Positions 1 through 7,521 of a stretch of 64,000 nt of DNA are shown here, in pieces. The stretch lies in contig NZ_JOIJ01000003.1 in NCBI RefSeq assembly GCF_000719975.1, positions 1 through 64,000 of the forward strand, read 5' to 3'. The DNA comes from Prauserella rugosa (GTDB lineage Bacteria > Actinomycetota > Actinomycetes > Mycobacteriales > Pseudonocardiaceae). Position numbers and translations under genes: made by a program. Position 1 is the first letter of the stretch. Each line of letters begins with the position of its first letter. The notes beneath the pieces were generated by a model. It saw only the letters and a list, made by a program, of their open reading frames with translations. It was not told the origin of the DNA and ran no database searches.

Positions 1-465
1 TGCCATCGCATCAACACGGGCATAGCAGGCGGAAGCGACCTCGGAGGGCAGCTCGGCGGTGAGTCGGGATTGCGCGTTGGGCCCGTGATCAAGCTCCACC
101 CGCCGCCCAGCCCGGGCCATCCGAGCCCGCTCCGCCTGCCCACCCGGATCGACCTTCTCGACCAGTCGAGCCGCGTGCTGGGCCAAATTCCGAGGCTGCC
201 ACGACGTGGCGGGAGCCGAGGCGAGCTTGTCGCTCAACAACGCATCCACCTGCATCCGCCGAGACAAGTCGACGGCATTACGGATCCGCCTCTCCACCTC
301 TAAAGGCGACACCCGAAGCGAAGGCGCCAACTCCTCAGCCAACCCCCGCCACTCCCCCTCATCAGAAACCAAAGAAGCAAGAAACACCATCTCGTCAGCA
401 TCAACCCGAGCCCGCCGAGACCGCACCGAGGCGGCGGTATCAGAAATTCCCCCAGAACCATTCAC
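1..465 (-). CDS. DUF222 / 13E12-family protein, N-terminal part, cut by window edge
   Basis: This is the first 155 codons of a gene that runs off the left edge. It starts at a GTG (463-465) followed by Asn-Gly. The full-length relative at 41426-42616 begins the same way, which supports this start. The two proteins share blocks such as LAEELAP, SWQP, DPGG and SEVASACYAR. Family members usually carry a DUF222 domain followed by a C-terminal HNH nuclease domain, which would lie outside the window. Compared with its relative this copy lacks about 33 residues after RM (near residue 70), apparently in frame. Its first 60 or so codons use many T-ending codons, unlike neighbouring genes. It may be a decaying mobile-repeat copy or an internally deleted but expressed gene. 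Confidence 0.8.
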   Translation of the reverse strand, partial: MNGSGGISDTAASVRSRRARVDADEMVFLASLVSDEGEWRGLAEELAPSLRVSPLEVERRIRNAVDLSRRMQVDALLSDKLASAPATSWQPRNLAQHAARLVEKVDPGGQAERARMARAGRRVELDHGPNAQSRLTAELPSEVASACYARVDAMA

Positions 466-561
466 GCTTAAAACATTACCGAACACACTGGCGACCCACC
501 ATCACCCAATAGAGTCGCCCCCGGTAAGCGAAGCGCCATCCCGTCGACCTGGCCCCAAACC

Positions 562-641
562 ATCACGCTGCAGGCAGGGCGCAACAAACCACCCCAACGG
601 AACACCCAAAACCCAACCTTGCGCCCTGCCTGCAGCGTGAT
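562..641. repeat. Perfect 23-bp inverted repeat with 34-nt spacer
   Basis: Positions 562-584 and 619-641 are exact reverse complements (23 of 23). The spacer is an A/C-rich 34 nt. It lies between the 3' end of the vanX-like gene and the start of the DUF222 gene, both on the minus strand. It could terminate the dipeptidase transcript, but no T-run follows on the minus strand and the loop is large. It could also be the edge of a mobile repeat. Confidence 0.85.
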
Positions 642-729
642 AAACAAAAAGCCAGGTTCGACGGAATGGTGCGAAGCGGAAAAACGCCATCCCAGAGACC
701 TGCCCAGCCGCCCCAATCACATCAGTCGA

Positions 730-1593
730 TCACCGACTCAGAGATTTCCGGGACACGGGAAAGTCGAAATAGGTGTCGGGGTAGGGCTCGTCGGAGAGGG
801 TGAAGTGCCACCATTCGACGGGGTAGTCGTCGAAGCCGGCGTCAGCCATGATGTCGCGGAGGAGGAAGCGGTTGTCGCGGACCTCGTCGGTGACGTCGGG
901 GGATTCGGTGGCTGCGGTGTCGTCGAAGCAGTCGAAGCCGGTGCCCATGTCGATGGAGTTGTCGGGGAACCGTTCGTCGTGGGGTGCGAAGCATTCGGTG
1001 AGCGGTTCGCCGGGGACGTAGGGACGTTGGGGTGTGGCGGGCAGTTCGACGAGGGTGAGGTCGACGGTGCTGCCGCGGCTGTGCCCGGATTGTTCGGCGA
1101 TGTATCCCTCGGGGAAGAGCCGGGACTTGTCGATGCGCGGGTAGAACTCGGCGCGCATGCGGTCGTTGCCGTCCTGCTGGGCCCAGCGGACGAAGTCGTC
1201 GACGGATCGCTGCGGGCGGAAGCAGTCGTAGACCTTGAGGGTGTAGCCGCGGGACAGGGCTGCCTGCTGGGCGCGGCGGAGGGCCTGGGCGGTCTCGTCG
1301 GTCAGCAGGCACAACGGTTCCTGGTAGCCGCGGACCGGCCTGCCGACGAAGTTGTGGTGGGTGACGTAACGGATGTCATGCAGGATCGTCGGGTCGACGT
1401 CACTGAGCGCGACGAACGACTCCGGAGCGCGATCGGCGTGCCGCTCCCCTACTGCGTCGCCACTCGTCCTGTCGCCGCTCGTACCGTCGCCGTTGATCCC
1501 GTCGGCCGCCGCCGTACCGGCGTGTGCCGCACCGAGTGCGACGACCGCGACAAGCCCGGACACGACCCGTTTCCACCGTGAAGTCACCGTCAT
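730..1593 (-). CDS. Secreted VanX-type D-alanyl-D-alanine dipeptidase (peptidase M15D)
   Basis: 287 residues. A signal peptide (basic MTVTSRWKR, then a hydrophobic stretch to about residue 30) is followed by a Gly/Asp/Ser-rich linker and a VanX-type zinc peptidase domain from about residue 60. Zinc ligands and catalytic residues are visible as SGHSRGSTVDLTL (SxHxxGxxxD pattern) and EWWHF near the C-terminus. Enzymes of this family hydrolyse D-Ala-D-Ala or related cell-wall dipeptides. The signal peptide implies action outside the membrane, so it is more likely a peptidoglycan-recycling enzyme of the DdpX/extracytoplasmic type than a cytoplasmic vancomycin-resistance VanX. No vanH or vanA homologue is nearby. 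It is divergent from the exporter at 1967. Confidence 0.88.
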   Translation of the reverse strand: MTVTSRWKRVVSGLVAVVALGAAHAGTAAADGINGDGTSGDRTSGDAVGERHADRAPESFVALSDVDPTILHDIRYVTHHNFVGRPVRGYQEPLCLLTDETAQALRRAQQAALSRGYTLKVYDCFRPQRSVDDFVRWAQQDGNDRMRAEFYPRIDKSRLFPEGYIAEQSGHSRGSTVDLTLVELPATPQRPYVPGEPLTECFAPHDERFPDNSIDMGTGFDCFDDTAATESPDVTDEVRDNRFLLRDIMADAGFDDYPVEWWHFTLSDEPYPDTYFDFPVSRKSLSR

Positions 1594-1716
1594 GCGCGAT
1601 TCTTAGCACCGCGGGTGCGGCCGGGCAAGACACCCGAATGCCGCAGAAGCTCCACTGTGGACCCCTCGCGGGACCTCTCGTGACGTACGCCGCGAATGAG
1701 ACACAGGTCACCGAAC

Positions 1717-1731
1717 TTCGCGTACCGCGAA
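1717..1731. promoter_or_regulatory. Palindrome TTCGCG-TAC-CGCGAA, possible operator
   Basis: Perfect 6-bp arms around a 3-nt centre, between divergently transcribed genes. Size and symmetry fit a dimeric repressor site. No regulator gene is adjacent, so the binding protein is unknown. Confidence 0.35.
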
Positions 1732-1828
1732 ACCGGCTGGCTCGCCAAACCGTCGGTGTGCCAACCTAGACTCATCCAGGAACGACGCCGCGGCCTTGTC
1801 GCGCCGTCGTTCGCCGTACGCCGTACGT

Positions 1829-1856
1829 TTGCCGCGTCGAACGGCGGGCATAGTTT
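1829..1856 (+). promoter_or_regulatory. Possible promoter of the DHA2 exporter
   Basis: TTGCCG at 1829-1834 and TAGTTT at 1851-1856, separated by 16 nt, resemble actinobacterial housekeeping-sigma boxes. This would give a leader of about 105 nt before the ATG at 1967. Confidence 0.3.
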
Positions 1857-1966
1857 CGACCTTCCGCGCGTTGGAGCCTCCAGGGCGTCGGGTCGACGCG
1901 CGCCCGCGGCCGCACCACAGCGCTCGTGGGGTCGGCACCGTTCACTCCGTTCACGAAGGGGGACCC

Positions 1967-3436
1967 ATGACAGACACTGCCCACGCCGACGCACGGTCGG
2001 ACGAACCTGGGCAGCATGATCGGAACACCGCGGAGCCGAAGGCGATGTTGCTGATCGGCATGCTGGTGGCGTCCGCCTTCGTCATGATCCTCAACGAGAC
2101 GATCCTGAGCGTGGCGCTGCGCGACCTCAGCACCGAGCTGCACGTCGCGACGACGACCGCCCAGTGGTTGACCAGCGGCTTCCTGCTGACGATGGCGGTC
2201 ATCATCCCGATCACCGGGTTCCTGCTGGAGCGCTACACGCCGCGGCAGGTGTTCCTGACGTCGTTGACGCTGTTCAGTACGGGCACGCTCGTGTCGGCAC
2301 TGGCGCCGGTGTTCGCCGTACTGCTGGCCGGTCGCGTGATCCAGGCGTGCGGCACCGCGGTGATGATCCCGTTGCTCATGACGTCGGTCATGCGCCTCGT
2401 GCCCGAGGAACGCCGCGGTTCGACGATGGGCACCATCGGCATCGTGATCGCGGTCGCGCCCGCACTGGGCCCCACGATCGGCGGGGCGATCCTGTCCGGC
2501 CTGGGCTGGCGCTGGATGTTCTGGCTCGTGCTCCCGCTGTCGGTCGCGGCGCTGTTGATCGGTGCGAAGTGGTTGCAGCTGCACAGTGAGACACGCCGGG
2601 TGCCGTTGGACGTACTGTCGGTGATCCTGTCGGCGCTCGGGTTCGGCGGACTGCTCTACGGACTGTCGTCGATCGGCGAGAGTGGCGGCGGGGCACACCT
2701 CGTGCCGCCGTGGCTGCCGATCGTCGTCGGCGCCGCCGCCCTGGTGGTGTTCGTGCGCAGGCAGCTCTCCCTCCAGCGCGCCGACCGGGCGCTGCTCGAC
2801 CTGCGTCCGTTCACGATCCGCGACTTCGTCGTCTCGCTCACGCTGACCGGCCTGTTGTTCATGTGCCTGCTCGGCGTGGCGTCGATCCTGCTGCCGCTGT
2901 ACCTGCAGACCGTCATCGGCGCGTCGACGTTCGAGAGCGGCCTGGCCGTCCTGCCCGGTGGACTCGTGCTGGGCCTGCTCGGCCGTCCGGTCGGTGCGCT
3001 GTACGACCGGGTGGGGCCACGGCCGCTGGTGATTCCCGGGACGATCGCCATGGCGGGCGGTCTCTGGCTGTACACGACGCTCGGGCCCGATTCGTCCATG
3101 GTGACCGTGGTCGTCTACCACGTGATCATGATGACCGGCCTCGGCCTGATGATGACGCCGCTGATGACCCAGGCTCTCGGGTCACTGACCGAGCATCTGC
3201 ACTCGCACGGCAGCGCCATTCTCGCGACCCTGCAGCAGGTGGCGGGCGCGTTCGGCACGGCGGTGTTCGTGACGGTCGCCGCGGTCGGCAGCGCGGCCGG
3301 CGCTCCCGGACCCGATTCCGACGGGCTGCGGGTCGCCTTCATGGTCGCCGGTGTCATCGGTCTGGCCGCCGTCGTGACGTCGCTGTTCCTCAGCAAGGAG
3401 AAGGCACACGCCGACGGTGGCGCTCCCGTCCACTGA
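1967..3436 (+). CDS. MFS drug exporter, DHA2 / EmrB-QacA type
   Basis: 489 residues from the ATG at 1967, which follows GAAGGGGGA at a good distance. The same frame is open upstream, but that part reads as non-hydrophobic shadow. The protein has a hydrophilic N-terminus of about 27 residues and then about 14 predicted hydrophobic helices. Typical DHA2 signatures are visible: LNETILSVAL in helix 1, QWLTSGFLLTMAV in helix 2, and GRVIQACGTAVMIPLLMTSV followed by ALGPTIGG (motif C region). Family members use the proton gradient to expel drugs, dyes or natural products across the cytoplasmic membrane. The substrate cannot be read from sequence. A strong hairpin follows the stop codon. Confidence 0.9.
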   Translation: MTDTAHADARSDEPGQHDRNTAEPKAMLLIGMLVASAFVMILNETILSVALRDLSTELHVATTTAQWLTSGFLLTMAVIIPITGFLLERYTPRQVFLTSLTLFSTGTLVSALAPVFAVLLAGRVIQACGTAVMIPLLMTSVMRLVPEERRGSTMGTIGIVIAVAPALGPTIGGAILSGLGWRWMFWLVLPLSVAALLIGAKWLQLHSETRRVPLDVLSVILSALGFGGLLYGLSSIGESGGGAHLVPPWLPIVVGAAALVVFVRRQLSLQRADRALLDLRPFTIRDFVVSLTLTGLLFMCLLGVASILLPLYLQTVIGASTFESGLAVLPGGLVLGLLGRPVGALYDRVGPRPLVIPGTIAMAGGLWLYTTLGPDSSMVTVVVYHVIMMTGLGLMMTPLMTQALGSLTEHLHSHGSAILATLQQVAGAFGTAVFVTVAAVGSAAGAPGPDSDGLRVAFMVAGVIGLAAVVTSLFLSKEKAHADGGAPVH

Positions 3437-3440
3437 CCGC

Positions 3441-3474
3441 CGGTGCGGGGCGCGCGCAGGCGTGCCCCGCACCG
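3441..3474. terminator. Bidirectional hairpin between exporter and monooxygenase genes
   Basis: 11-bp perfect stem (3441-3451 with 3464-3474) around a 12-nt loop, just past the exporter stop and before the convergent monooxygenase stop at 3527. No T-tract follows, as is common in GC-rich actinobacterial terminators. Confidence 0.65.
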
Positions 3475-3526
3475 CGGCGGCCGTTCCGGCGAGGCGGAGC
3501 CGTTCACGGCGTGAGCCGCGGGTTGC

Positions 3527-5122
3527 TCAGGCCAGTTCGAACCCGTGGTAGCCGGCGACCGCCACGCCGTCGCCGATCTGCTTGTACGTCCCCACCCCTC
3601 CGACGAACGGCATGAACACCCGTTGTTTGCCCGGGATGTTCGCGCCCATGTACCACGAGGCCGCCCGTGGCATGAGCGTCAGATCGCCGATGTCGTTCGT
3701 CGTGTTCACCCAGTTGTCCTCGGCCGCACGATCCGGTTCCATCCGGTGCAGCCCACGGGATCGCAGGTGTTCGAGCGCCCGCGTCACCCAGTCGACGTGG
3801 TACTCGATGGACGTCATCATGTTCGACAGCACCGACGGACTCTGCGGTCCGGTGATCATGAACAGGTTCGGGAATCCCTCCGTCATGAGACCGAGGTAGG
3901 TGCGCGGTCCCGCCTCCCACTTCTCCCGCAACGTCCGGCTGCCGTTGCGTACGTCCATCGCCAACAGCGCGCCGGTCATCGCGTCGAAGCCGGTCGCCAT
4001 GATGATCACGTCGAACTCCCGCTCCGTCTCGCCCGAGCGAATTCCCCGTTCGGTGAACCGGTGGATCGGCTCCTGCCCGATGTCCACAAGCGACACCGTG
4101 GGCAGGTTGTAGACCTCGAAGTAGCCGGTGTCGACACACATGCGTTTCGCGCCGATCGGGTAGGACCGCGGGATGAGTTTCTCGGCGGTCTCCGGATCAC
4201 GCACCTTCTCGCGGATGCGGTCGCGCACGTAGTCGGCGAGCGTCTCGTTGGCCTTCACGTCGAACAGCACGTCGCGGAACGCCTGCGTGAAGCACAACCC
4301 GCCGTCCGACCATCGCCGGTCCAGTTCCCTGGTCACGTCGGCGCCGTCGGTCTCGGCGTAGTAGCCCGCGCCCTCCTCGTCGCAGTGGAAGCCGAGCCGC
4401 GCGAGCCTGCTCTCCTCGCGGAACGCCGGATACGCCGGTTTCACCTGTTCCAGCCGCGGCGCCGCGGGGCCGTTGTGGGCGGGCACGGCGTACGACGGCG
4501 TCCGCTGATAGACGGTCAACGACCCCACGACGGGAGCGATCTCCGTGATCGTCTGCAACCCCGACGACCCGGTTCCGATCACCGCGACCCGCTTGCCTTC
4601 GAGGTCGACGCCGTCGTGCGGCCACCGCGACGTCCAGTACAGCTCGCCCGAGAAATCCGCCATCCCGTCGAACTCGGGCCGGGAGGGCACCGACAGGCAT
4701 CCGGTGGCCGCGACGACGTACCGCGCGCTGCGCTGCCGGCCGTCGGCGCCGGTCACGATCCACCGTTCGGCCTCGTCGTCCCAGGCCAGGGATTCCACGG
4801 TGGTGCCGAACTCGATGTCGCGGCGCAGGTCGTAGCGGTCCGCGACGTGCCGGATGTACTCCAGGATCTCCGGTTGCGACGCGTACCGTTCGCTCCAGTT
4901 CCACTCCTGCTCCAGGGCTTCGTCGAACGAGTAGGAGTACTCGATCGACTCGATGTCGCATCGCGCACCCGGGTACCGGTTCCAGTACCACGTGCCGCCG
5001 ACGTCGTCGCCGGCCTCGAGCACGCGCACGTCGTAGCCGAGCTCGCGGAGCCTGATCAGCTGGTACAACCCGGCGAAGCCCGCTCCGATGACGACGACGT
5101 CGTGGTCGACCCGTTCGGTCAC
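3527..5122 (-). CDS. Baeyer-Villiger-type flavin monooxygenase (CHMO/MymA-like)
   Basis: 531 residues, full length for the class. An FAD-binding GAGFAG lies at residues 13-18, and an NADPH-binding GTGSSG at 183-188. The Baeyer-Villiger fingerprint region FSGELYWTSRWP is at 157-168. The consensus is FxGxxxHxxxWP; here the usual His is a Trp (residue 163). An ATGFD motif follows near residue 380. Such enzymes insert oxygen next to a ketone or aldehyde carbonyl to give an ester or lactone. It is the last gene of a three-gene operon with an alcohol dehydrogenase and an esterase, which supplies the enzymes for the steps before and after. The GTG start overlaps the esterase stop (GTGA), so translation is probably coupled. 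Confidence 0.88.
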   Translation of the reverse strand: MTERVDHDVVVIGAGFAGLYQLIRLRELGYDVRVLEAGDDVGGTWYWNRYPGARCDIESIEYSYSFDEALEQEWNWSERYASQPEILEYIRHVADRYDLRRDIEFGTTVESLAWDDEAERWIVTGADGRQRSARYVVAATGCLSVPSRPEFDGMADFSGELYWTSRWPHDGVDLEGKRVAVIGTGSSGLQTITEIAPVVGSLTVYQRTPSYAVPAHNGPAAPRLEQVKPAYPAFREESRLARLGFHCDEEGAGYYAETDGADVTRELDRRWSDGGLCFTQAFRDVLFDVKANETLADYVRDRIREKVRDPETAEKLIPRSYPIGAKRMCVDTGYFEVYNLPTVSLVDIGQEPIHRFTERGIRSGETEREFDVIIMATGFDAMTGALLAMDVRNGSRTLREKWEAGPRTYLGLMTEGFPNLFMITGPQSPSVLSNMMTSIEYHVDWVTRALEHLRSRGLHRMEPDRAAEDNWVNTTNDIGDLTLMPRAASWYMGANIPGKQRVFMPFVGGVGTYKQIGDGVAVAGYHGFELA

Positions 5123-6078
5123 TGCACTGCACCCACCTTTCCGTGTTCGGCGACGAACTCGTTGATGTGCCGCGACACCAGGCGGACACCGGCCTCGTAG
5201 CCGGGCAAGATGGCGGCCATCTGGAAGAAGGCGTGCATCTGGTCGGCGGCCTCCTCGAGCGCGACGGGGACGCCGGCCCGCTCGAGTGCGCGTGCGTAGG
5301 CGACGCCCTCGTCGTGCAGCGGGTCGTACCTGGCGACGTACACCAGCGCGGGTGGCAGTCCGGCGTGCTCGGCCGCCCGTAACGGTGAGGCCTCCGGCTT
5401 CGTGCGGGCCCGTTCGTCGGGTAGATAGTGGTTCCAGAACCAGCGCATCGTCTCCCTGTTCAGCAACAGCTGGTTCTCCGGGTCCACATAGGACGACGTG
5501 TCGAAGTCACAGTCGGTTACCGGGTAGACGAGTGCCTGGTAGTCGATGTCCGGTCCGCCGTGGTCACGAGCGCGCAGGGTCATCACCGCTGCGAGGTTTC
5601 CGCCCGCACTGTCGCCCGCCACGATCAGCGGCGCCCCCGGCGGTGCGATCTCGTCGGCGTGGGCTGCCGCCCATCGCAGTCCCGTGTAGCTGTCCTCGAC
5701 GGCGGCCGGAAACGGGTGTTCCGGTGCCTTGCGGTAGTTGACGAGCACGACGGTGGACGAGGTCTCGGTCGCCAACCGGCGGCCGACGTGGTCGTACTGC
5801 AGATCGATGTCGCCGATCACCCACCCGCCGCCGTGGAAGTACACGATGACGGCCTGCGGCGTGCCGTGCGGTTCCAGTACGCGCACGCGGAACGTTCCGC
5901 CGTCCCCGCCGTCGAGCTTGACGTTGCGCACCCGGGCCACGTCCGGACCCGGCCCGCTCATGCCGGCGAAGATCGGGCCGCTCATCCGCGCGATCGCCGG
6001 CGTCGACTCGTGGATCGGGGGCGTCCCGGACTCGGCCAGCTGCGCGAGAAAGGCCTGCGACGCGGTGTCCAAAGGCAT
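5119..6078 (-). CDS. Alpha/beta hydrolase, hormone-sensitive-lipase family esterase (LipR/ChnC-like role)
   Basis: 319 residues from the ATG at 6078, chosen because GAGGAG lies five bases upstream; an in-frame start 12 codons earlier lacks such a site. The HSL-family oxyanion motif HGGGW is at residues 82-86 and the nucleophile Ser157 sits in GDSAGG. Asp252 (YDPLHDE) and His282 (MHAFF) complete the triad. No signal peptide is present. In this operon the likely task is to hydrolyse the ester or lactone made by the downstream monooxygenase, as the lactonase does in cyclohexanol degradation or as LipR is assumed to do in the mycobacterial mymA operon. The exact substrate is unknown. Confidence 0.87.
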   Translation of the reverse strand: MPLDTASQAFLAQLAESGTPPIHESTPAIARMSGPIFAGMSGPGPDVARVRNVKLDGGDGGTFRVRVLEPHGTPQAVIVYFHGGGWVIGDIDLQYDHVGRRLATETSSTVVLVNYRKAPEHPFPAAVEDSYTGLRWAAAHADEIAPPGAPLIVAGDSAGGNLAAVMTLRARDHGGPDIDYQALVYPVTDCDFDTSSYVDPENQLLLNRETMRWFWNHYLPDERARTKPEASPLRAAEHAGLPPALVYVARYDPLHDEGVAYARALERAGVPVALEEAADQMHAFFQMAAILPGYEAGVRLVSRHINEFVAEHGKVGAVQ

Positions 6079-6130
6079 GGCTACTCCTCGGTGTCCTCGG
6101 TCAGCGGTGTCCACTCAGTGGTCGGTGTCC

Positions 6131-7258
6131 TCAGTGGTCGGAGTCGGAGAAGGTGATGATTCCGCGCAGGTTCTTGCCGTCGGCGAGGTCCTGGTACCCC
6201 TGGTTGATGTCCTCGAGTCGGTAGGTCGTCGACACGAGTTCGTCGAGTTTGAGGTGGCCCGCGCGGTACAGCTGCAGCAATTTCGGGATCTGCTCGCGTG
6301 GTCCGATGCCGCCGAAGATGGCTCCCTGCACCCGTTTCTGCATGAGGGTGAGTTCGAAGAGGTTCAGCTGGACGTCGAGATCACGGAAGTCGCCCATGCC
6401 GGTGACGACGACCTGGCCGCCCTTGGCGGTCATGCCCAGCGCCTGCTGGATGTGTTCGCCGCGGATCTCGCCGACGGTGATGACGACCAGCTCGGCGTTA
6501 CGCCCCCACGTCAGGTCGGGCAGCTCCTCGGTGGCCTCCTCGACGGAGGCGTACGTGTGCGTGGCCCCGAAGTGCATCGCCATCTTGCGCTTGTACTCCA
6601 CCGGGTCGACGGCGATCACGTGCCGCGCCCCGGCGAACGCGGCGCCCTGCACCGCGTTGATGCCGACCCCGCCGACGCCCATGACGACCACGGTGTCGCC
6701 GGGGCGCGTGTTGCCGATCTCCGTGGCCGATCCCCATCCCGTCGACACCCCGCACCCGAGCAGGGCGGCCTTGTCGAGCGGTACGTCCTTCTCGATCTTC
6801 ACCACGGACGCCTGGTTGACCGTGACGTACGGCGAGAACGTGCCCAGCAGGCACATCTGCACCGCCGGACGACCACCGACGTGCACCCGGAACGTGCCGT
6901 CGGCGATCGACCTGCCCGTCAGCAGACCGGCACCCTCGTCGCACAGGTTCTGCAGCCCCGACGCGCACGCCGGGCACGTCCCGCACGCGGGGATGAACGC
7001 GAGCACGACGTGATCGCCCTCCTCCAGTCCGCGCACGCCGGGCCCCACCTTGGTGACCACCCCGGCACCTTCGTGTCCGCCCACGACGGGAAGGAACGCC
7101 GCGGGGCTGGCGCCCGAGACGAGGTGGGCATCGGAATGGCACAGACCCGACGCGGCGAGGCACACCTGCACCTCACCGGCCACCGGGTCGCCGAGATCGA
7201 TGTCGGAGATCCGCCACGGGGCGCCGATCTCCTCGAGAACTGCCGCCTTCACCTTCAT
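6131..7258 (-). CDS. Zinc-dependent, NDMA-type alcohol dehydrogenase
   Basis: 375 residues, a full-length medium-chain dehydrogenase. Catalytic-zinc ligands are Cys40 (GLCHSD), His62 (GGHEGAG) and Cys169 (LLGCGVSTG). The structural-zinc cysteines are C92, C95, C98 and C106. The NAD-binding motif GVGGVG is at 194-199. The sequence style matches the NDMA-dependent class found in actinomycetes, where the cofactor stays tightly bound. AGGAGG lies six bases before the ATG. It is the first gene of the operon and would oxidise an alcohol to the carbonyl compound that the monooxygenase uses. Divergent from the AraC-type regulator. Confidence 0.9.
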   Translation of the reverse strand: MKVKAAVLEEIGAPWRISDIDLGDPVAGEVQVCLAASGLCHSDAHLVSGASPAAFLPVVGGHEGAGVVTKVGPGVRGLEEGDHVVLAFIPACGTCPACASGLQNLCDEGAGLLTGRSIADGTFRVHVGGRPAVQMCLLGTFSPYVTVNQASVVKIEKDVPLDKAALLGCGVSTGWGSATEIGNTRPGDTVVVMGVGGVGINAVQGAAFAGARHVIAVDPVEYKRKMAMHFGATHTYASVEEATEELPDLTWGRNAELVVITVGEIRGEHIQQALGMTAKGGQVVVTGMGDFRDLDVQLNLFELTLMQKRVQGAIFGGIGPREQIPKLLQLYRAGHLKLDELVSTTYRLEDINQGYQDLADGKNLRGIITFSDSDH

Positions 7259-7334
7259 GCGATGCCTCCTGTGCGCCGATGAACAGGTGCGTCATCCGGT
7301 CCGGTGCGACCGCGAACCAGCCGGCCACAGCACT

Positions 7335-7348
7335 GTGACGCCGGTCAC
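7335..7348. promoter_or_regulatory. GTGAC-GCCG-GTCAC palindrome in the divergent promoter region
   Basis: Five-bp arms and a 4-nt centre, placed between the alcohol dehydrogenase and the AraC-type regulator. It could be part of an activator site, though AraC proteins often use direct repeats. Weak evidence. Confidence 0.25.
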
Positions 7349-7485
7349 GGATCAACGTACGAGCACGGCGGCTCACCGCCATAGCGCCGTCGCGGCCACA
7401 ACCCGACCGTTCCGGCCACCGTCCGGATCGGGGCAGCGGTGAACACGGACCGGGACATGCCGCGCGACCTGGGAGTCCGGACGTG

Positions 7486-7521
7486 TTGACGGCCGTGTCA
7501 CGGCTCGGCGAAACTGGCCAG
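7486..7521 (+). promoter_or_regulatory. Probable promoter giving a leaderless araC-type mRNA
   Basis: TTGACG (7486-7491), an 18-nt spacer and GAAACT (7510-7515) end six bases before the ATG at 7522. The layout predicts transcription starting at or next to the start codon. The competing GTG at 7483 has GGGAG upstream but would overlap the -35 box. Confidence 0.45.

Larger units (their letters stand above)
1594..1966. other. 373-bp intergenic region between divergent dipeptidase and exporter genes
   Basis: No gene is convincing here. It contains a palindrome at 1717-1731 (TTCGCG, TAC, CGCGAA), a TANNNT box at 1767-1772 (TAGACT), and a possible promoter for the exporter: TTGCCG at 1829-1834, 16 nt, then TAGTTT at 1851-1856. 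The exporter's ribosome-binding site GAAGGGGGA immediately precedes its ATG. Confidence 0.5.

Noticed and set aside
730..1593. Vancomycin-resistance cluster.
   Set aside because: Only a VanX-type enzyme is present, with a signal peptide; there is no ligase, dehydrogenase or VanRS pair.
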